Shown in pieces: positions 6,482-16,391 of a stretch of DNA of 64,000 nucleotides (position 1 is its first letter; each line of letters opens with the position of its first letter). Source of the stretch: Bacteroidota bacterium (GTDB taxonomy: Bacteria > Bacteroidota > JABWAT01). The translations under genes and the position numbers were made by a program. Location: NCBI GenBank assembly GCA_020161835.1, contig JAIUNL010000005.1, positions 124,001-188,000 on the forward strand. The letters are read 5' to 3'. The notes under the pieces are model-generated. The model ran no database searches. It had not been told where the DNA came from and was given only the letters and a program-made list of their open reading frames with translations.

Positions 6482-7855
6482 TTACAGATTTAACAGCAGT
6501 TTACAGATTTCATCTTCAAGAGATTTGAGTCTTCTTGAACTCCCACCATTACACATAATACTGAAAACCAGATTTTTCCCGGAGTTGCTGGAAATGTAAC
6601 CCGTCAGACTAACAACACCTGAGATAGATCCCGTTTTTCCCCGCATATTCTCTGCAAGTGGATGATGAATACGATTGGCAAGGGTGCCATCAACAGTTGG
6701 GATAGAAAGTGAATTGTAGAAATAATCACGATTTGGTGTTGAAGTGGTCATATATGAAAGAATACGGGTTAACGCTTTTGCTGAAATCTGATTATCATGA
6801 CTAAGTCCAGATCCATCTGCAAGCTCGTATTCTGATTCATTAATATTCATGTGGAAGCGCAGAAAAGCTTCAATTACCCTAATACCTGCATCCATATTTC
6901 CTGTACCCAAAAACTCAAAACCCAAAGTTCTTACCAGCTGATCGGCATAAAAGTTATCACTTTTTTTATTGGTACGGGTAATAATTTCGCTGAGAGGTTC
7001 AGATTCGTGAACAACAAGAGCTGAAAGATGAAGGTCTTTGGGAAGTTCAAAATCAGTTTCAGCTTCTTTGGTACTGATCAGATTTCTGGTATAAAGTTCT
7101 GAGGTAAGCAGGTTTGCCAGATATTGGTTCATATTGACCTGAACCAATTTACGGGAAGAGGATCTTCTCAGACGAATCTTCCTTTTAACTTCCTTACCTT
7201 TTTTATTAATCGTTGTCTGGGTAAGCTGACTTTTTGCAGCCTGATCAAACATCGCAACTGTAACAAATTTGGTTTTCACATTTCCGTTTTCGTCAGCGTA
7301 ATAGGAATTATCGAGAAAAACAGAACCTGTAATACGGGTAATTCCCATCTTCTGAATCTGGTCTACCCAGGAGGATGTAATGGAAATAACTTCCCCGTCA
7401 AAGTAACCTGAAAGCTGCGGGTCAGCGGTACCATGAAGAATCAGATTTCCATCCAAAACACCATTTTCAAGCTCGCCGTCCGTTGAAAGAACAGTTTTAT
7501 ATCTGAAATCAGGACCTAATTTCTCGAGTGCGACTGCAGTCGTAACAATTTTCAGTGTAGAAGCCGGTTTCAGTTTGAAATTCGAGTTCAGACTGTAAAC
7601 AGGGTTTCCAAATTCATCCTGAATCTGAACACCAAACCGGGTTCTTTTAAATGCTTTCTGCCGAAGGGTTTTATCAAGCAGGTCTGAAACAATCTGATAT
7701 TTAATACTATCGGGATAAACATCATCAATGCGAAAAGATGACAGTTTTGGTACTGCGGGAGCAGCTTTTCTGCTTTTGGCCGATTTTGCAGCAACAGGAA
7801 ATGCCACTATTCCTGCGAGAAAAAGAACCAAACCGCTTTTTATCCAAAACTTCAT
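6482..7855 (-). CDS. dacB: D-alanyl-D-alanine carboxypeptidase/endopeptidase, PBP4 type (peptidase S13)
   Basis: 457 residues with an N-terminal signal peptide (first ~23 residues ending around VAAKSAKS). It trims peptidoglycan cross-links and stem peptides in the periplasm. The three penicillin-binding motifs are in order: SxxK as PASTLKIV near residue 100, SxN as KKSDNFYAD near 300, and KTG as MRGKTGSISGVVSLTGY near 405. LADGSGLSHDNQIS before the third motif is typical of S13 enzymes. It is a single gene convergent with the unknown at 5616. Confidence 0.92.
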   Translation of the reverse strand: MKFWIKSGLVLFLAGIVAFPVAAKSAKSRKAAPAVPKLSSFRIDDVYPDSIKYQIVSDLLDKTLRQKAFKRTRFGVQIQDEFGNPVYSLNSNFKLKPASTLKIVTTAVALEKLGPDFRYKTVLSTDGELENGVLDGNLILHGTADPQLSGYFDGEVISITSSWVDQIQKMGITRITGSVFLDNSYYADENGNVKTKFVTVAMFDQAAKSQLTQTTINKKGKEVKRKIRLRRSSSRKLVQVNMNQYLANLLTSELYTRNLISTKEAETDFELPKDLHLSALVVHESEPLSEIITRTNKKSDNFYADQLVRTLGFEFLGTGNMDAGIRVIEAFLRFHMNINESEYELADGSGLSHDNQISAKALTRILSYMTTSTPNRDYFYNSLSIPTVDGTLANRIHHPLAENMRGKTGSISGVVSLTGYISSNSGKNLVFSIMCNGGSSRRLKSLEDEICKLLLNL

Positions 7856-8114
7856 TATTTGTCCTGTCAGTTAATCAAAAGAGAAAAGGGTTCACATTTG
7901 AAAGGATGCCCAAACCCTTAAAAATTTCGAACTTAGAAAACATATTTGCACGAATTCAAATAATATATGAAAAATCATGTACTTTTCCAACAAACGGGCT
8001 ATTAAATTGAAATTGATTAGATGTCTGTTAATTCTTTTTACATCTCTGTTTCAAAATTGCTGTTTTTATTAACTTTACAGCAAAATTGCAATCACTGGCA
8101 GGTAAGGAAGCGGC

Positions 8115-8525
8115 ATGAAAGATTTCAGACAGTATTTATCACGGGTAAGTCCCGATTTTATTACACGGAATTCAAAACGGATTAAACCTGAAGATATTCA
8201 CCGGATTACTGATAATCGGGAGCAGATCAGGTTTATTTTAAGTCGTCATGCCAGATTTCAGGAGTGGATCCCCGAAATAGATAACATGCTGAATTTGGTT
8301 AGTGACTACCAATTGGGAAAACGCAAAGAGGTTCCGTTTCCGGTTATTGAAGCCATCACCTTCACTTTGTTTTTTATTTACCATCCGATCGAGTTAAGTT
8401 CTGATTTCTACCCGATAGTGGGTCAGATTGATGAAGCAGCCCTTTTTGCAGTTTGCTACTTCCTGGCTCAGGATTACCTTCCGGCGGTACAAGGCGTGAA
8501 GCCAATTCCTGTAATCATGGAATAA
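8115..8525 (+). CDS. DUF1232-like small protein
   Basis: 136 residues. The C-terminal half YHPIELSSDFYPIVGQIDEAALF matches the DUF1232 pattern in which a hydrophobic helix carries P-I-(D/E)-L-x-x-D followed by P-(V/I)-x-G-x-(I/L)-D-(D/E)-A. The N-terminal part is charged and helical. Function of the family is not established; members are usually small membrane-associated proteins. It is preceded by a TAACTTTA box near 8070 and ends 26 bases before the convergent upp stop. Confidence 0.75.
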   Translation: MKDFRQYLSRVSPDFITRNSKRIKPEDIHRITDNREQIRFILSRHARFQEWIPEIDNMLNLVSDYQLGKRKEVPFPVIEAITFTLFFIYHPIELSSDFYPIVGQIDEAALFAVCYFLAQDYLPAVQGVKPIPVIME

Positions 8526-8551
8526 ACATTGAATGCAAAACCCATTGTTCG

Positions 8552-9181
8552 CTACATAGTACCAAAAAAGCGATCACCTGCATCGCCAAGACCTGGCAGA
8601 ATATATTTGTTATGATTCAGACAACGATCAACTGAAGCAGTAAAAACCGGTACAGAGGGGTGTTTGGCGTGAAAGGCTTCAATTCCTTCAGGGGCCGCAA
8701 TCAAGCACACAAATTTTATCTTTTTGGCTCCTAATTTTTTCAGATAATCAACCGCCATAATTGCACTTCCGCCTGTGGCCAGCATGGGATCAATCAGAAT
8801 AACTACTGAGTTTTCAATTCCGGATGGGATATTTGAGTAATATTCAACAGGTTCATGAGTACGGTGATCACGGTACAACCCAAGCATACCCACTCTTGCC
8901 TCATGCAAAAATTTCAGAAATCCATCGAGGATACCAAGTCCTGCACGAAGAATCGGAATAATCACAATCTGATCTGAAACAAAGTACCCCTCAGTTTTTT
9001 CGAGTGGAGTATGGATTTCGTAAGTCTGAACGTTGATGTCTTTGGTTACTTCATAAGCCATCAGGGTAGAAAGTTCATTCACTGTGTCCCTGAATTGGTT
9101 AACCGGAGTTGTTTTGTCACGTAAAATTGAAATATTTCTTTTAATCAGAGGGTGATCAATGATAATAACTTGTTTGCCCAT
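8552..9181 (-). CDS. upp: uracil phosphoribosyltransferase
   Basis: 209 residues, normal length. It salvages uracil by joining it to PRPP to make UMP. The PRPP loop is visible as VILIDPMLATGGSAI around residues 125-140, the uracil-binding C-terminus as YILPGLGDAGDRFFGT, and the N-terminal substrate segment as PILRAGLGILDG. The start is an ATG (MGKQV). It is a single minus-strand gene that shares a short spacer with the divergent PHP-domain gene at 9249. Confidence 0.96.
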   Translation of the reverse strand: MGKQVIIIDHPLIKRNISILRDKTTPVNQFRDTVNELSTLMAYEVTKDINVQTYEIHTPLEKTEGYFVSDQIVIIPILRAGLGILDGFLKFLHEARVGMLGLYRDHRTHEPVEYYSNIPSGIENSVVILIDPMLATGGSAIMAVDYLKKLGAKKIKFVCLIAAPEGIEAFHAKHPSVPVFTASVDRCLNHNKYILPGLGDAGDRFFGTM

Positions 9182-9248
9182 TTTGTAAGTCCTATATTTT
9201 CGGAAATATACACTTTATTGCCCATTTATTAAAATCAGACTTATACTG

Positions 9249-10868
9249 ATGACCGAATTTCTCTGGCTGCTTCCTTTTGCAATCCCCATCTTAGGTTATG
9301 CTGAAACCCATTTCAGACTTCCCTTTTTTCCAAACCGCCTGTTTAAGCGGGAACCCGAAATTATTTTTGATATGCCGGTCAGAACTGAGCCTGGCTCTGC
9401 CCTTCCTGTTTTTTTACTTATCAATGATGCCCACCTGTTCCCAATCCGGGTGGATTCTGTCTCAATTAATTGTTATCACTTAAACTCCGGCGAGCAGTCT
9501 TTCTTCAGTTTTCCGGTTCATGAAAACATTGCTGAACCCTTTTATGAAAGGCAGTTTCATGTTTTACTTGCCAAACCGGGTAAATGGGAAATAAAAGCAG
9601 AGCTCAGCGGATTTTCAGAGAATAAACCGTTGACGGTCATTTCTGATAACTATTCGACAACTCAAAAAAAGCCGTTTACTGTCTGGATCGGATCTGACCG
9701 ATTCCCAAAATTCGAAAACCAACAGCATGGTGATATTCACCATCATACCCGGTATACTTTCGATCAGGTAGAATTTGGTGGAGGAATTCAACTTTCAAAA
9801 GCTGCCTCTGTGGCATTGGCTTACGACTTTCTCTGCCTGACAGATCATTCTTACGATTTGGATGATCTTCCTGATAACTATCTGAAACAGGATCCGGAAT
9901 TGAGAAAATGGAAACAGTTGATTGATGAGGTTATCACTTTGAATCAGTCTGCAGATGGTACTCTTCTTATTCCCGGCTTTGAACTTAGCACAAGAAATGA
10001 ATCCGGCAAAAATATTCACCTTCTTTTACTTGGCCAGAGAACCTTTATTCACGGCTCTGGAGACAGCGGGGAGCTCCCTTTTAGAACAAAATCAGAAACA
10101 AACTTAAAAGAAGCACTATCCCTTCTCGATCAGCAAACGACAGCGTATGCTGCCCATCCCTTCGAGGTTCCCTCAAGTGCCGAACGATTTGCCCTAAACC
10201 GGGGAATTTATTCTGAAACTGATTTACTTGATACACAGATTCCGATGCAGATTTTAAACGGATGGCTTGGTGAAGCTTTTCAGAAATCCCGAAAAATCTG
10301 GATTGAGTTTCTGGTTTCAGGAAACCGGACCTTTATTGGCGGTGGAAATGATTCTCACGGCAATTTCAACAGGGTTAGACAAACAAAACTTCCGTTTTTT
10401 TCACTGACTGAAAAAGATTCTCACTGGTTCGGAAAATTCAGAACAGTGGTTCAAACAGCCGGAAAAGATGAAGAACGTATTTTATCTGCCCTCAAGGCAG
10501 GGCATTCCTACCTCACAAATGGGATTGCCCTTCACATTTTCAGAAAAGATTTGAGTGAAGTTGAGTTTGGTACAGACCTGAAAAGAGAAGATTTCAATAG
10601 CCTGGAGTTAGAATTAAAAACAACTGAGGAATTTGGTTGTTTAGAAAAAATCAGGCTTTTCATTGGGGCAGATGGGAAGGAATTGATAACGAACCTGGAA
10701 ATTGGGCAGCAGGATTGTTTATATTTCAGACAGGAATTTACTGATTTCAGGCTTCCGGATGAAAGTCTTTATTTCAGGATTGAGGTTGAAGGGAAACTGG
10801 CTGAGTTCTACCATCAGAGGTCACCGGATCTGCTGGTTGCATTTACAAATCCGGTTTTTCTGATTTAA
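9249..10868 (+). CDS. PHP-domain metallohydrolase (CehA/McbA-like) with membrane anchor
   Basis: 539 residues. An N-terminal hydrophobic segment (LWLLPFAIPILGY) suggests membrane or envelope location, followed by a ~120-residue beta-rich region. The PHP metal motifs then follow: HGDIHHHTRYT near residue 162, DFLCLTDHSYD near 197, AYAAHPFEVP near 300 and GGGNDSHGNFN near 365. These supply His and Asp ligands for a multi-metal phosphoesterase centre. CehA-type enzymes cleave phosphoester or ester bonds; the substrate here cannot be read. Its stop codon overlaps that of the convergent usp gene. Confidence 0.8.
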   Translation: MTEFLWLLPFAIPILGYAETHFRLPFFPNRLFKREPEIIFDMPVRTEPGSALPVFLLINDAHLFPIRVDSVSINCYHLNSGEQSFFSFPVHENIAEPFYERQFHVLLAKPGKWEIKAELSGFSENKPLTVISDNYSTTQKKPFTVWIGSDRFPKFENQQHGDIHHHTRYTFDQVEFGGGIQLSKAASVALAYDFLCLTDHSYDLDDLPDNYLKQDPELRKWKQLIDEVITLNQSADGTLLIPGFELSTRNESGKNIHLLLLGQRTFIHGSGDSGELPFRTKSETNLKEALSLLDQQTTAYAAHPFEVPSSAERFALNRGIYSETDLLDTQIPMQILNGWLGEAFQKSRKIWIEFLVSGNRTFIGGGNDSHGNFNRVRQTKLPFFSLTEKDSHWFGKFRTVVQTAGKDEERILSALKAGHSYLTNGIALHIFRKDLSEVEFGTDLKREDFNSLELELKTTEEFGCLEKIRLFIGADGKELITNLEIGQQDCLYFRQEFTDFRLPDESLYFRIEVEGKLAEFYHQRSPDLLVAFTNPVFLI

Positions 10869-11716
10869 TATTCCATTTGACGGATCAGGAGAACGGGTAC
10901 CTGTGATCTGGTTATGACATCAACGGTTGTTGATCCCAGAAAATATTGTTTAACACCCCCGTGCCCGTGAGTCGCAATAACGACAAAATCAATCCCGTTT
11001 TTATCAACGAAATTTTTTATTCCGTCACTGGCATCCCGGTCTTTGGCTATTGTAGAATTTACATTCAAAACGCCTTCAGCATGAGCTGCCGATTTTAATG
11101 CAGTAAATTTTTGTTCAACTACATCAAGATCTGGGGTTTTATCATCAACAATATGAAGAATGTGGAGTTTTGAATTGAACTGTTTGGCAACAGAAACGGC
11201 GTATTCGTAACCGAGGTACGAATTATTTGAAAAATCGGTAGTAAACAGAACTGAATTTGCAGTAAGGTCATTTTTCGGATTTGGGATTGATAAAACCGGA
11301 CAAGGAGCTGTTCGGATCACTTTATAGGTGGTTGAACCAAGTACAAAGTCTGTGGCATTTCCGCGGCCGCGGGTGGCCATAAGAACAACATCACTTTTTC
11401 TGGAACGGGCAACATGAATGATGCGGTCAATGGCACTGCCTGTGATATTAATTCCAATCGCTTTTAAACCGTTCCAGTTTCTTTCCTTAATCAGCTTATT
11501 AACCTTAAGTTCTGCTTCATTCTCGATAACTTTTATCAGGCTTTCCTTAGACCCCCGGTGACCGGTATAATCATTGGCAACCTTTTCGAAATCAGTAACG
11601 TGAAGAATTTCAAGCTGAGCCGAATAAACTTTGGCAAAAGCTTCTGCCTGACGCAGTGCAAGTTCTGAATGACTGCTGAAATCAGTTGGAACGAGAATGC
11701 TTTTCATTGACCACAT
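10865..11716 (-). CDS. tandem universal stress protein (two UspA domains)
   Basis: 283 residues made of two UspA repeats. Repeat 1 begins MKSILVPTDFSSHSELAL with the nucleotide-binding pattern ATRGRGNATDFVLGSTTYKVI (G-x2-G-x9-GS-T). Repeat 2 begins SVLFTTDFSNNS and carries ATHGHGGVKQYFLGSTTVDVI, so both ATP-binding motifs are intact. It is cytoplasmic and probably stress-responsive, as for the family. The ATG at 11716 is preceded by GGAG at six bases; an ATG three codons later would start exactly at MKSILV. It converges on the PHP gene with interlocked TTAA stops. Confidence 0.88.
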   Translation of the reverse strand: MWSMKSILVPTDFSSHSELALRQAEAFAKVYSAQLEILHVTDFEKVANDYTGHRGSKESLIKVIENEAELKVNKLIKERNWNGLKAIGINITGSAIDRIIHVARSRKSDVVLMATRGRGNATDFVLGSTTYKVIRTAPCPVLSIPNPKNDLTANSVLFTTDFSNNSYLGYEYAVSVAKQFNSKLHILHIVDDKTPDLDVVEQKFTALKSAAHAEGVLNVNSTIAKDRDASDGIKNFVDKNGIDFVVIATHGHGGVKQYFLGSTTVDVITRSQVPVLLIRQMEY

Positions 11717-11761
11717 GTAGTTCTCCGGAAAATCAAAAAGCTAAATATAGAAAGGGAAATT

Positions 11762-11793
11762 GAATTATAAAACCGAACTAATAAAAAATTCGG
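11762..11793 (-). terminator. weak terminator after nadB
   Basis: CCGAA and TTCGG (11793-11773 on the minus strand) form a 5-base stem with an 11-base loop seven bases after the nadB stop, followed by TTTTAT. Short stem, so only moderate support. Confidence 0.4.
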
Positions 11794-11799
11794 AAATTA

Positions 11800-13389
11800 T
11801 TATAATAAAACCGTATTTGCAGGATTGTTTTCGGTTGTTTTTTGTGGATAATCGGTTGTAAAGTGAAGTCCACGACTCTCTTTTCTGAGAATTGCACATT
11901 CAATAATCAGTGATGCTACCAATACCAGATTTCTGAGTTCAACGATTTCAGGGGTAAGCCGGGTACGCCTGTAAAACTCATCAACTTCCTTTCTGATAAA
12001 TTCAATACGCCTGCGTGCCCGTTCAAGACGAAGATTACTTCTTACAATACCTACATAATCCCACATAATGGACTTAATCTCGTTAAAACTATGTGAAACC
12101 AAAATCCATTCTTCAGCATTTGTTGTTCCCTTGTCATCCCACTCAGGAATTTTACGGGTTTCAAAATGAAGTTCAGGCAATACAAGGGCTGCATCTTCGA
12201 CGGAACGGTGTGCCCAAACGACAGCTTCAAGCAATGAGTTTGATGCCAGACGATTTGCACCATGAACACCGGTAAAAGCAGTTTCTCCACCAACGTACAA
12301 ATTCCTGATAGCTGTTTTTCCATCAAGATCACACATAACGCCGCCACACATATAATGGGCAGCAGGAACGACAGGGATCGGTTCTTTCGTAATGTCAATT
12401 CCCTCTTTCAGGCAGGTTTGAAAGATATTCGGGAAATGATCTTTAATTTCTTCAGCGGGCAGACTGGAAAGATCAAGCAAAACATAATCATCGCCACTTT
12501 GCTTCATCTCACGGTCAATCGCACGTGCAACAATATCACGGGTTGCCAGTTCTAGGCGTGGATCAACCTTTTCCATAAACCGTTCACCGGCTTTATTCCT
12601 GAGTATCGCACCATGCCCTCTTACGGCTTCTGAAATCAAAAACCGTTTTTTTGTTTTTGAATACAGGCTGGTTGGATGAAATTGCATAAATTCAAGGTTG
12701 CCAACTGTCGCTCCGGCACGATGAGCCATTGCAATTCCGTCACCGGTGGCAATTCCAGGGTTTGTCGTGTGTAAATAAACCTGACCGGCACCACCCGTAC
12801 ATAAATAGGTAATCTTTGAGAGAAAAATATCAATTTCACGGGTTTCAGGATTTAAAACATAGGCACCAAAACAGGTAGGATGTCCTATTTTCATGATACC
12901 GCCGGTATGATGCTCAGTGATCAGATCAATGGCCTGGCGATGTTCGAAAACCTGTATAGATTCATTTTCATTTGTAGCTGCAAGCAGAGCCCGTTCAATT
13001 TCCTTGCCGGTGAGATCCTTTGCATGAAGAATCCGGTGAATGGAATGTCCGCCTTCTTTAACCAGTTCAATTTCACCATTCCGCACTGAAAATTTAACGC
13101 CAATCTCAATGAGTTCATTGATCCGTTCCGGACCTTCTTTAACAAGCTGGGACACAGCTTCAACATCACAAAGCCCGTCGCCTGCAATCAAAGTATCCTG
13201 AATATGCGAATCGAAAGTATCGGTCGGTGAGAAAACAGCAGCGATGCCACCCTGCGCATAGTTTGTACTTGATTCGGCAGAATCCTTTTTCGTTATAACA
13301 TGAACGGTTCCGTGTTTTGCAGCTTTAAGTGCATAACTGAGTCCGGCAATTCCGCTTCCGATAACGAGAAAGTCTGAAATAAAGATCAT
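11800..13389 (-). CDS. nadB: L-aspartate oxidase
   Basis: 529 residues. It oxidises L-aspartate to iminoaspartate for quinolinate and NAD synthesis. The FAD dinucleotide motif VIGSGIAGLSYALKAA lies at residues 6-22; STNYAQGGIAAVF, the HPT active-site segment MQFHPTSLY and the HYMCGGV region are the flavoprotein landmarks shared with succinate dehydrogenase. GGETAFTGVHGANRLASNSLLEAVV near residue 370 is typical of NadB. It begins one base after the nadA stop, so the two enzymes that act consecutively are translationally linked. Confidence 0.95.
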   Translation of the reverse strand: MIFISDFLVIGSGIAGLSYALKAAKHGTVHVITKKDSAESSTNYAQGGIAAVFSPTDTFDSHIQDTLIAGDGLCDVEAVSQLVKEGPERINELIEIGVKFSVRNGEIELVKEGGHSIHRILHAKDLTGKEIERALLAATNENESIQVFEHRQAIDLITEHHTGGIMKIGHPTCFGAYVLNPETREIDIFLSKITYLCTGGAGQVYLHTTNPGIATGDGIAMAHRAGATVGNLEFMQFHPTSLYSKTKKRFLISEAVRGHGAILRNKAGERFMEKVDPRLELATRDIVARAIDREMKQSGDDYVLLDLSSLPAEEIKDHFPNIFQTCLKEGIDITKEPIPVVPAAHYMCGGVMCDLDGKTAIRNLYVGGETAFTGVHGANRLASNSLLEAVVWAHRSVEDAALVLPELHFETRKIPEWDDKGTTNAEEWILVSHSFNEIKSIMWDYVGIVRSNLRLERARRRIEFIRKEVDEFYRRTRLTPEIVELRNLVLVASLIIECAILRKESRGLHFTTDYPQKTTENNPANTVLL

Positions 13390-13390
13390 A

Positions 13391-14332
13391 TCAGCTCAAT
13401 GCCAGCATTTTATCGATGGGTAAACGGGCAAGTCTAAGGGTTTCAGCATCCAGAATGATTTCCGGAAATTTGTTTTTCATGGCAAGATAGATCTTTTCCA
13501 TCGTGTTCAGTTTCATATGCGGACATTCATTGCAGGCACAATTTGCTACAGGCGGGGCTGGAATAAAAACTTTATCAGGGCAAGCTTTTTCCATCTGATG
13601 TATAATTCCGGGTTCTGTTACAACAATAAACTCTTTTGCCGGTGAACTTACGGCATAATTCAAAATTCCAGTCGTTGAACCAATATAATCAGCATGATTT
13701 AAGATAGACTCGGTACATTCCGGATGGGCTAGAATCAAAGCTTCAGGATGACGGAGTTTCAGATCGATCATCTTTCTTTCAGAAAAAACCTCGTGCACCT
13801 GGCAGGAACCATCCCACAAAATCATATTTTTCCCTAATTTTTTATTGAGATAGGCACCAAGGTTTTTATCCGGTGCAAAAATAAGGGGTTGGTTTTCGGG
13901 GAAAGATCTGACAATTTTTTCAGCGTTTGAACTGGTCACAATCACATCAGACAACGTTTTTATTGCAGCTGAACAATTGATATAAGATAAAACCTTGTGA
14001 TCAGGATACTTCTCACGGAAAGCTTTGAAATCGTCATAAGGGCAGTCATCGGCAAGTGAACACCCTGCATTCAAATCGGGCAGAAGAACAAGTTTATCAG
14101 GATTCAGGATTTTTGCAGTTTCAGCCATAAAGTGAACACCGGCAAACACAATGACATCAGCCTGTGTTTTTACGGCCGCCTGAGCAAGCTGGAGTGAATC
14201 ACCAACGAAATCAGCGATATCCTGAATTTCACCATCCTGATAATAATGTGCCAGAATAACGGCATTCATTTCCTTTTTCAGGACGTTAATTTTTTGTGCA
14301 AGATCAGATTGAATTAAAGGTTCAGTCACCAT
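13391..14332 (-). CDS. nadA: quinolinate synthase
   Basis: 313 residues from the ATG at 14332. It condenses iminoaspartate with dihydroxyacetone phosphate to quinolinate. It has the A-type features: N-terminal [41 protein letters not shown], and three cluster-ligand cysteines in [15 protein letters not shown] and [12 protein letters not shown] for the essential [4Fe-4S] cluster. I chose ATG 14332 over an upstream TTG because its A is shared with the TGA of the preceding transporter gene (TGATG). nadB follows directly. Confidence 0.95.
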   Translation of the reverse strand: MVTEPLIQSDLAQKINVLKKEMNAVILAHYYQDGEIQDIADFVGDSLQLAQAAVKTQADVIVFAGVHFMAETAKILNPDKLVLLPDLNAGCSLADDCPYDDFKAFREKYPDHKVLSYINCSAAIKTLSDVIVTSSNAEKIVRSFPENQPLIFAPDKNLGAYLNKKLGKNMILWDGSCQVHEVFSERKMIDLKLRHPEALILAHPECTESILNHADYIGSTTGILNYAVSSPAKEFIVVTEPGIIHQMEKACPDKVFIPAPPVANCACNECPHMKLNTMEKIYLAMKNKFPEIILDAETLRLARLPIDKMLALS

Positions 14333-15012
14333 CAGCAAAACATTCCATCTTTAATTTCTAGACGAATCTGACCCAGGCCAGCCAGGTCAGCATTGTGTGT
14401 CACAACAATCATCGTCGTATCAAGTTCTTTGTGAATTTTTTCAAGCAAAGCAAAAACAAGTTCAGAATTGGCGGAATCCAGATTTCCCGTTGGTTCATCG
14501 GCAAAAATAACTTCCGGATTGTTCATTAATGAACGGGCAATGGCTACTCTCTGCTGTTCACCACCACTCATTTGTGAAGGCTTATGTTCTGACCGGTCAT
14601 CAAGTCCGACCAGTGAAAGCAGTTCAACAGCTTTTTTTTCAATTTCATTCCGTTTCATGGTCTGACGGATCAGACCCGGGATCATGACATTTTCAAGAGC
14701 AGAAAATTCTGGCAACAAATGGTGAAACTGAAAGATGAAGCCAATGTGCTTGTTTCTGTACAAACTCAGAGCTTCGTCATCCATTGAGGTGAGGTTGGAT
14801 TCCCTGAAGAATACTTTTCCGTTTGTGGGTTTGTCGAAAGCAGCCATTAATTGCAGGATCGTACTTTTACCTGAACCCGAACGACCCACAATAGTCAGAA
14901 ATGACTTTTCCTGTACAGAGACTGAAATACCACGTAAAACTTCGAGGTCATCACGACCTTCCCTTTTATATGATTTGTGGAGGTTTTCCAGACGAAAAAG
15001 AGGTTCACTCAT
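14332..15012 (-). CDS. ABC transporter ATP-binding protein, LolD/MacB family
   Basis: 226 residues. Walker A is [13 protein letters not shown] near residue 42, the Q-loop [12 protein letters not shown], the signature [15 protein letters not shown], Walker [14 protein letters not shown] and the switch VVTHN. The FHHLLPEF and DEPTGNLD wording is typical of LolD-type ATPases that power lipoprotein release or MacB-like permeases. No permease is next to it; it sits between an NtrC-like regulator (ATGA overlap) and nadA (TGATG overlap), so its partner LolC/E must be encoded elsewhere. The assignment to lipoprotein sorting is by family only. Confidence 0.85.
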   Translation of the reverse strand: MSEPLFRLENLHKSYKREGRDDLEVLRGISVSVQEKSFLTIVGRSGSGKSTILQLMAAFDKPTNGKVFFRESNLTSMDDEALSLYRNKHIGFIFQFHHLLPEFSALENVMIPGLIRQTMKRNEIEKKAVELLSLVGLDDRSEHKPSQMSGGEQQRVAIARSLMNNPEVIFADEPTGNLDSANSELVFALLEKIHKELDTTMIVVTHNADLAGLGQIRLEIKDGMFC

Positions 15013-16391
15013 GCGTTTTCACCCTCTGCACGTTTGATTCCATATTTTTCGATTTTGTTATATAAATGGCTGCGCTGGATATCGAGTGCTTCAGCAGTTT
15101 TAGAAATATTCCAGGCATACTTTTCAAGTTTACGTTCAATGAACAGTTTTTCAATCATATCTTTGAACGTTTGAAAATCATCATACAAATCGAATAAATC
15201 GTTACCCGGCAAGACTTTGTTAGCATCAAGCGTTACGAACATGCTCACATCCTGTTCGGTGATCAGATCAGCACGACTCAGAATCATCAAACGTTCAGCC
15301 ATATTCTGAAGTTCACGTACGTTGCCGGTCCATTCCAAACTTTGCAAAATTTCAAGAGAACGCTGATCAAAATCCTTCTCTGCGACCTGATATTTTACTG
15401 CCAGTTCTTTGGAAAAATGTTTAAGCAAAATGGGAATATCTTCACGGCGTTCACGAAGTGGAGGAACATGAATTGGGATTACATTCAGGCGGTGATACAA
15501 ATCTTCACGGAATTTACCTTCTTCGATTGCTTCACGAAGGTTTTTATTGGTTGCAGCAATAACACGAACATCTACTGTGATACTTTCAGAACCGCCTACA
15601 CGCTGAATGGTGTTGTTTTGAAGGGCTCTGAGTACTTTCGCCTGAGCAGAAAGTGACATATCACCGACTTCATCCATGAAAAGAGTTCCACCCTGTGCCT
15701 GTTCAAATTTGCCCAGTCTTTGTACAGTTGCGCCAGTAAATGAGCCTTTTTCGTGACCAAAAAGTTCACTTTCAATCAATTCATGAGGAATGGCGGCACA
15801 ATTTATTTCTACAAGCGGAGCAGAATTTCTGACTGAGTGTTTATGAATTGCCCTGGCAACCAACTCTTTACCGGTACCGTTTTCACCGGTTATCAGAACC
15901 CGAGCTTCGGTTTTTGCAACCCGAAAGATCATTTCCCTGATCTGCTGAATAGGTTTTGAAACTCCGATAATATCGTAGGTTCCTTCAACCTGCACCTTCA
16001 GTTTTTTGTTTTCCTTTATCAGACGGCCTTTTTCAAGTCCGTTTCTGATTGTGATCAGCAGCCGGTCAGTATCAAGTGGTTTTTCAAGAAAATCGAAAGC
16101 ACCCATTCCTGCAGCACGAAGAGCAGTATTGGCAGAATCATGCGCAGACATGATGATAACCGGAATTTCCGGTTTTTCCCGTTTCAGCTTTTCAATGACT
16201 TCAAATCCGTCCATTCCCGGCATTTTCACATCAAGAAGAACAAGATCGAAATCCTGGCTGTTAAGAAGTTTAAGACCAGAAATACCATTATCTGCAGTGA
16301 CCACTTCATAGTCATTTGCTTCAAGCAAAACGGAAAGGCTCTCAAGCGTAGCCTTATAATCATCAATGGCGATGATCCGGCCTATGCTCAT
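15009..16391 (-). CDS. sigma-54-dependent response regulator, NtrC family
   Basis: 460 residues. The receiver domain (1-120) has the acidic pair AIDD, the phosphoacceptor Asp in [13 protein letters not shown] and the conserved Lys in FLEKP. The AAA+ domain has Walker [16 protein letters not shown], the sigma-54 contact loop as FTGAT (GSFTGA variant of GAFTGA) and Walker [14 protein letters not shown]. The C-terminal Fis-type helix-turn-helix includes [19 protein letters not shown]. No sensor kinase is adjacent. It starts on the ATGA shared with rluB and ends on the ATGA shared with the lolD-like gene. Confidence 0.93.
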   Translation of the reverse strand: MSIGRIIAIDDYKATLESLSVLLEANDYEVVTADNGISGLKLLNSQDFDLVLLDVKMPGMDGFEVIEKLKREKPEIPVIIMSAHDSANTALRAAGMGAFDFLEKPLDTDRLLITIRNGLEKGRLIKENKKLKVQVEGTYDIIGVSKPIQQIREMIFRVAKTEARVLITGENGTGKELVARAIHKHSVRNSAPLVEINCAAIPHELIESELFGHEKGSFTGATVQRLGKFEQAQGGTLFMDEVGDMSLSAQAKVLRALQNNTIQRVGGSESITVDVRVIAATNKNLREAIEEGKFREDLYHRLNVIPIHVPPLRERREDIPILLKHFSKELAVKYQVAEKDFDQRSLEILQSLEWTGNVRELQNMAERLMILSRADLITEQDVSMFVTLDANKVLPGNDLFDLYDDFQTFKDMIEKLFIERKLEKYAWNISKTAEALDIQRSHLYNKIEKYGIKRAEGENA

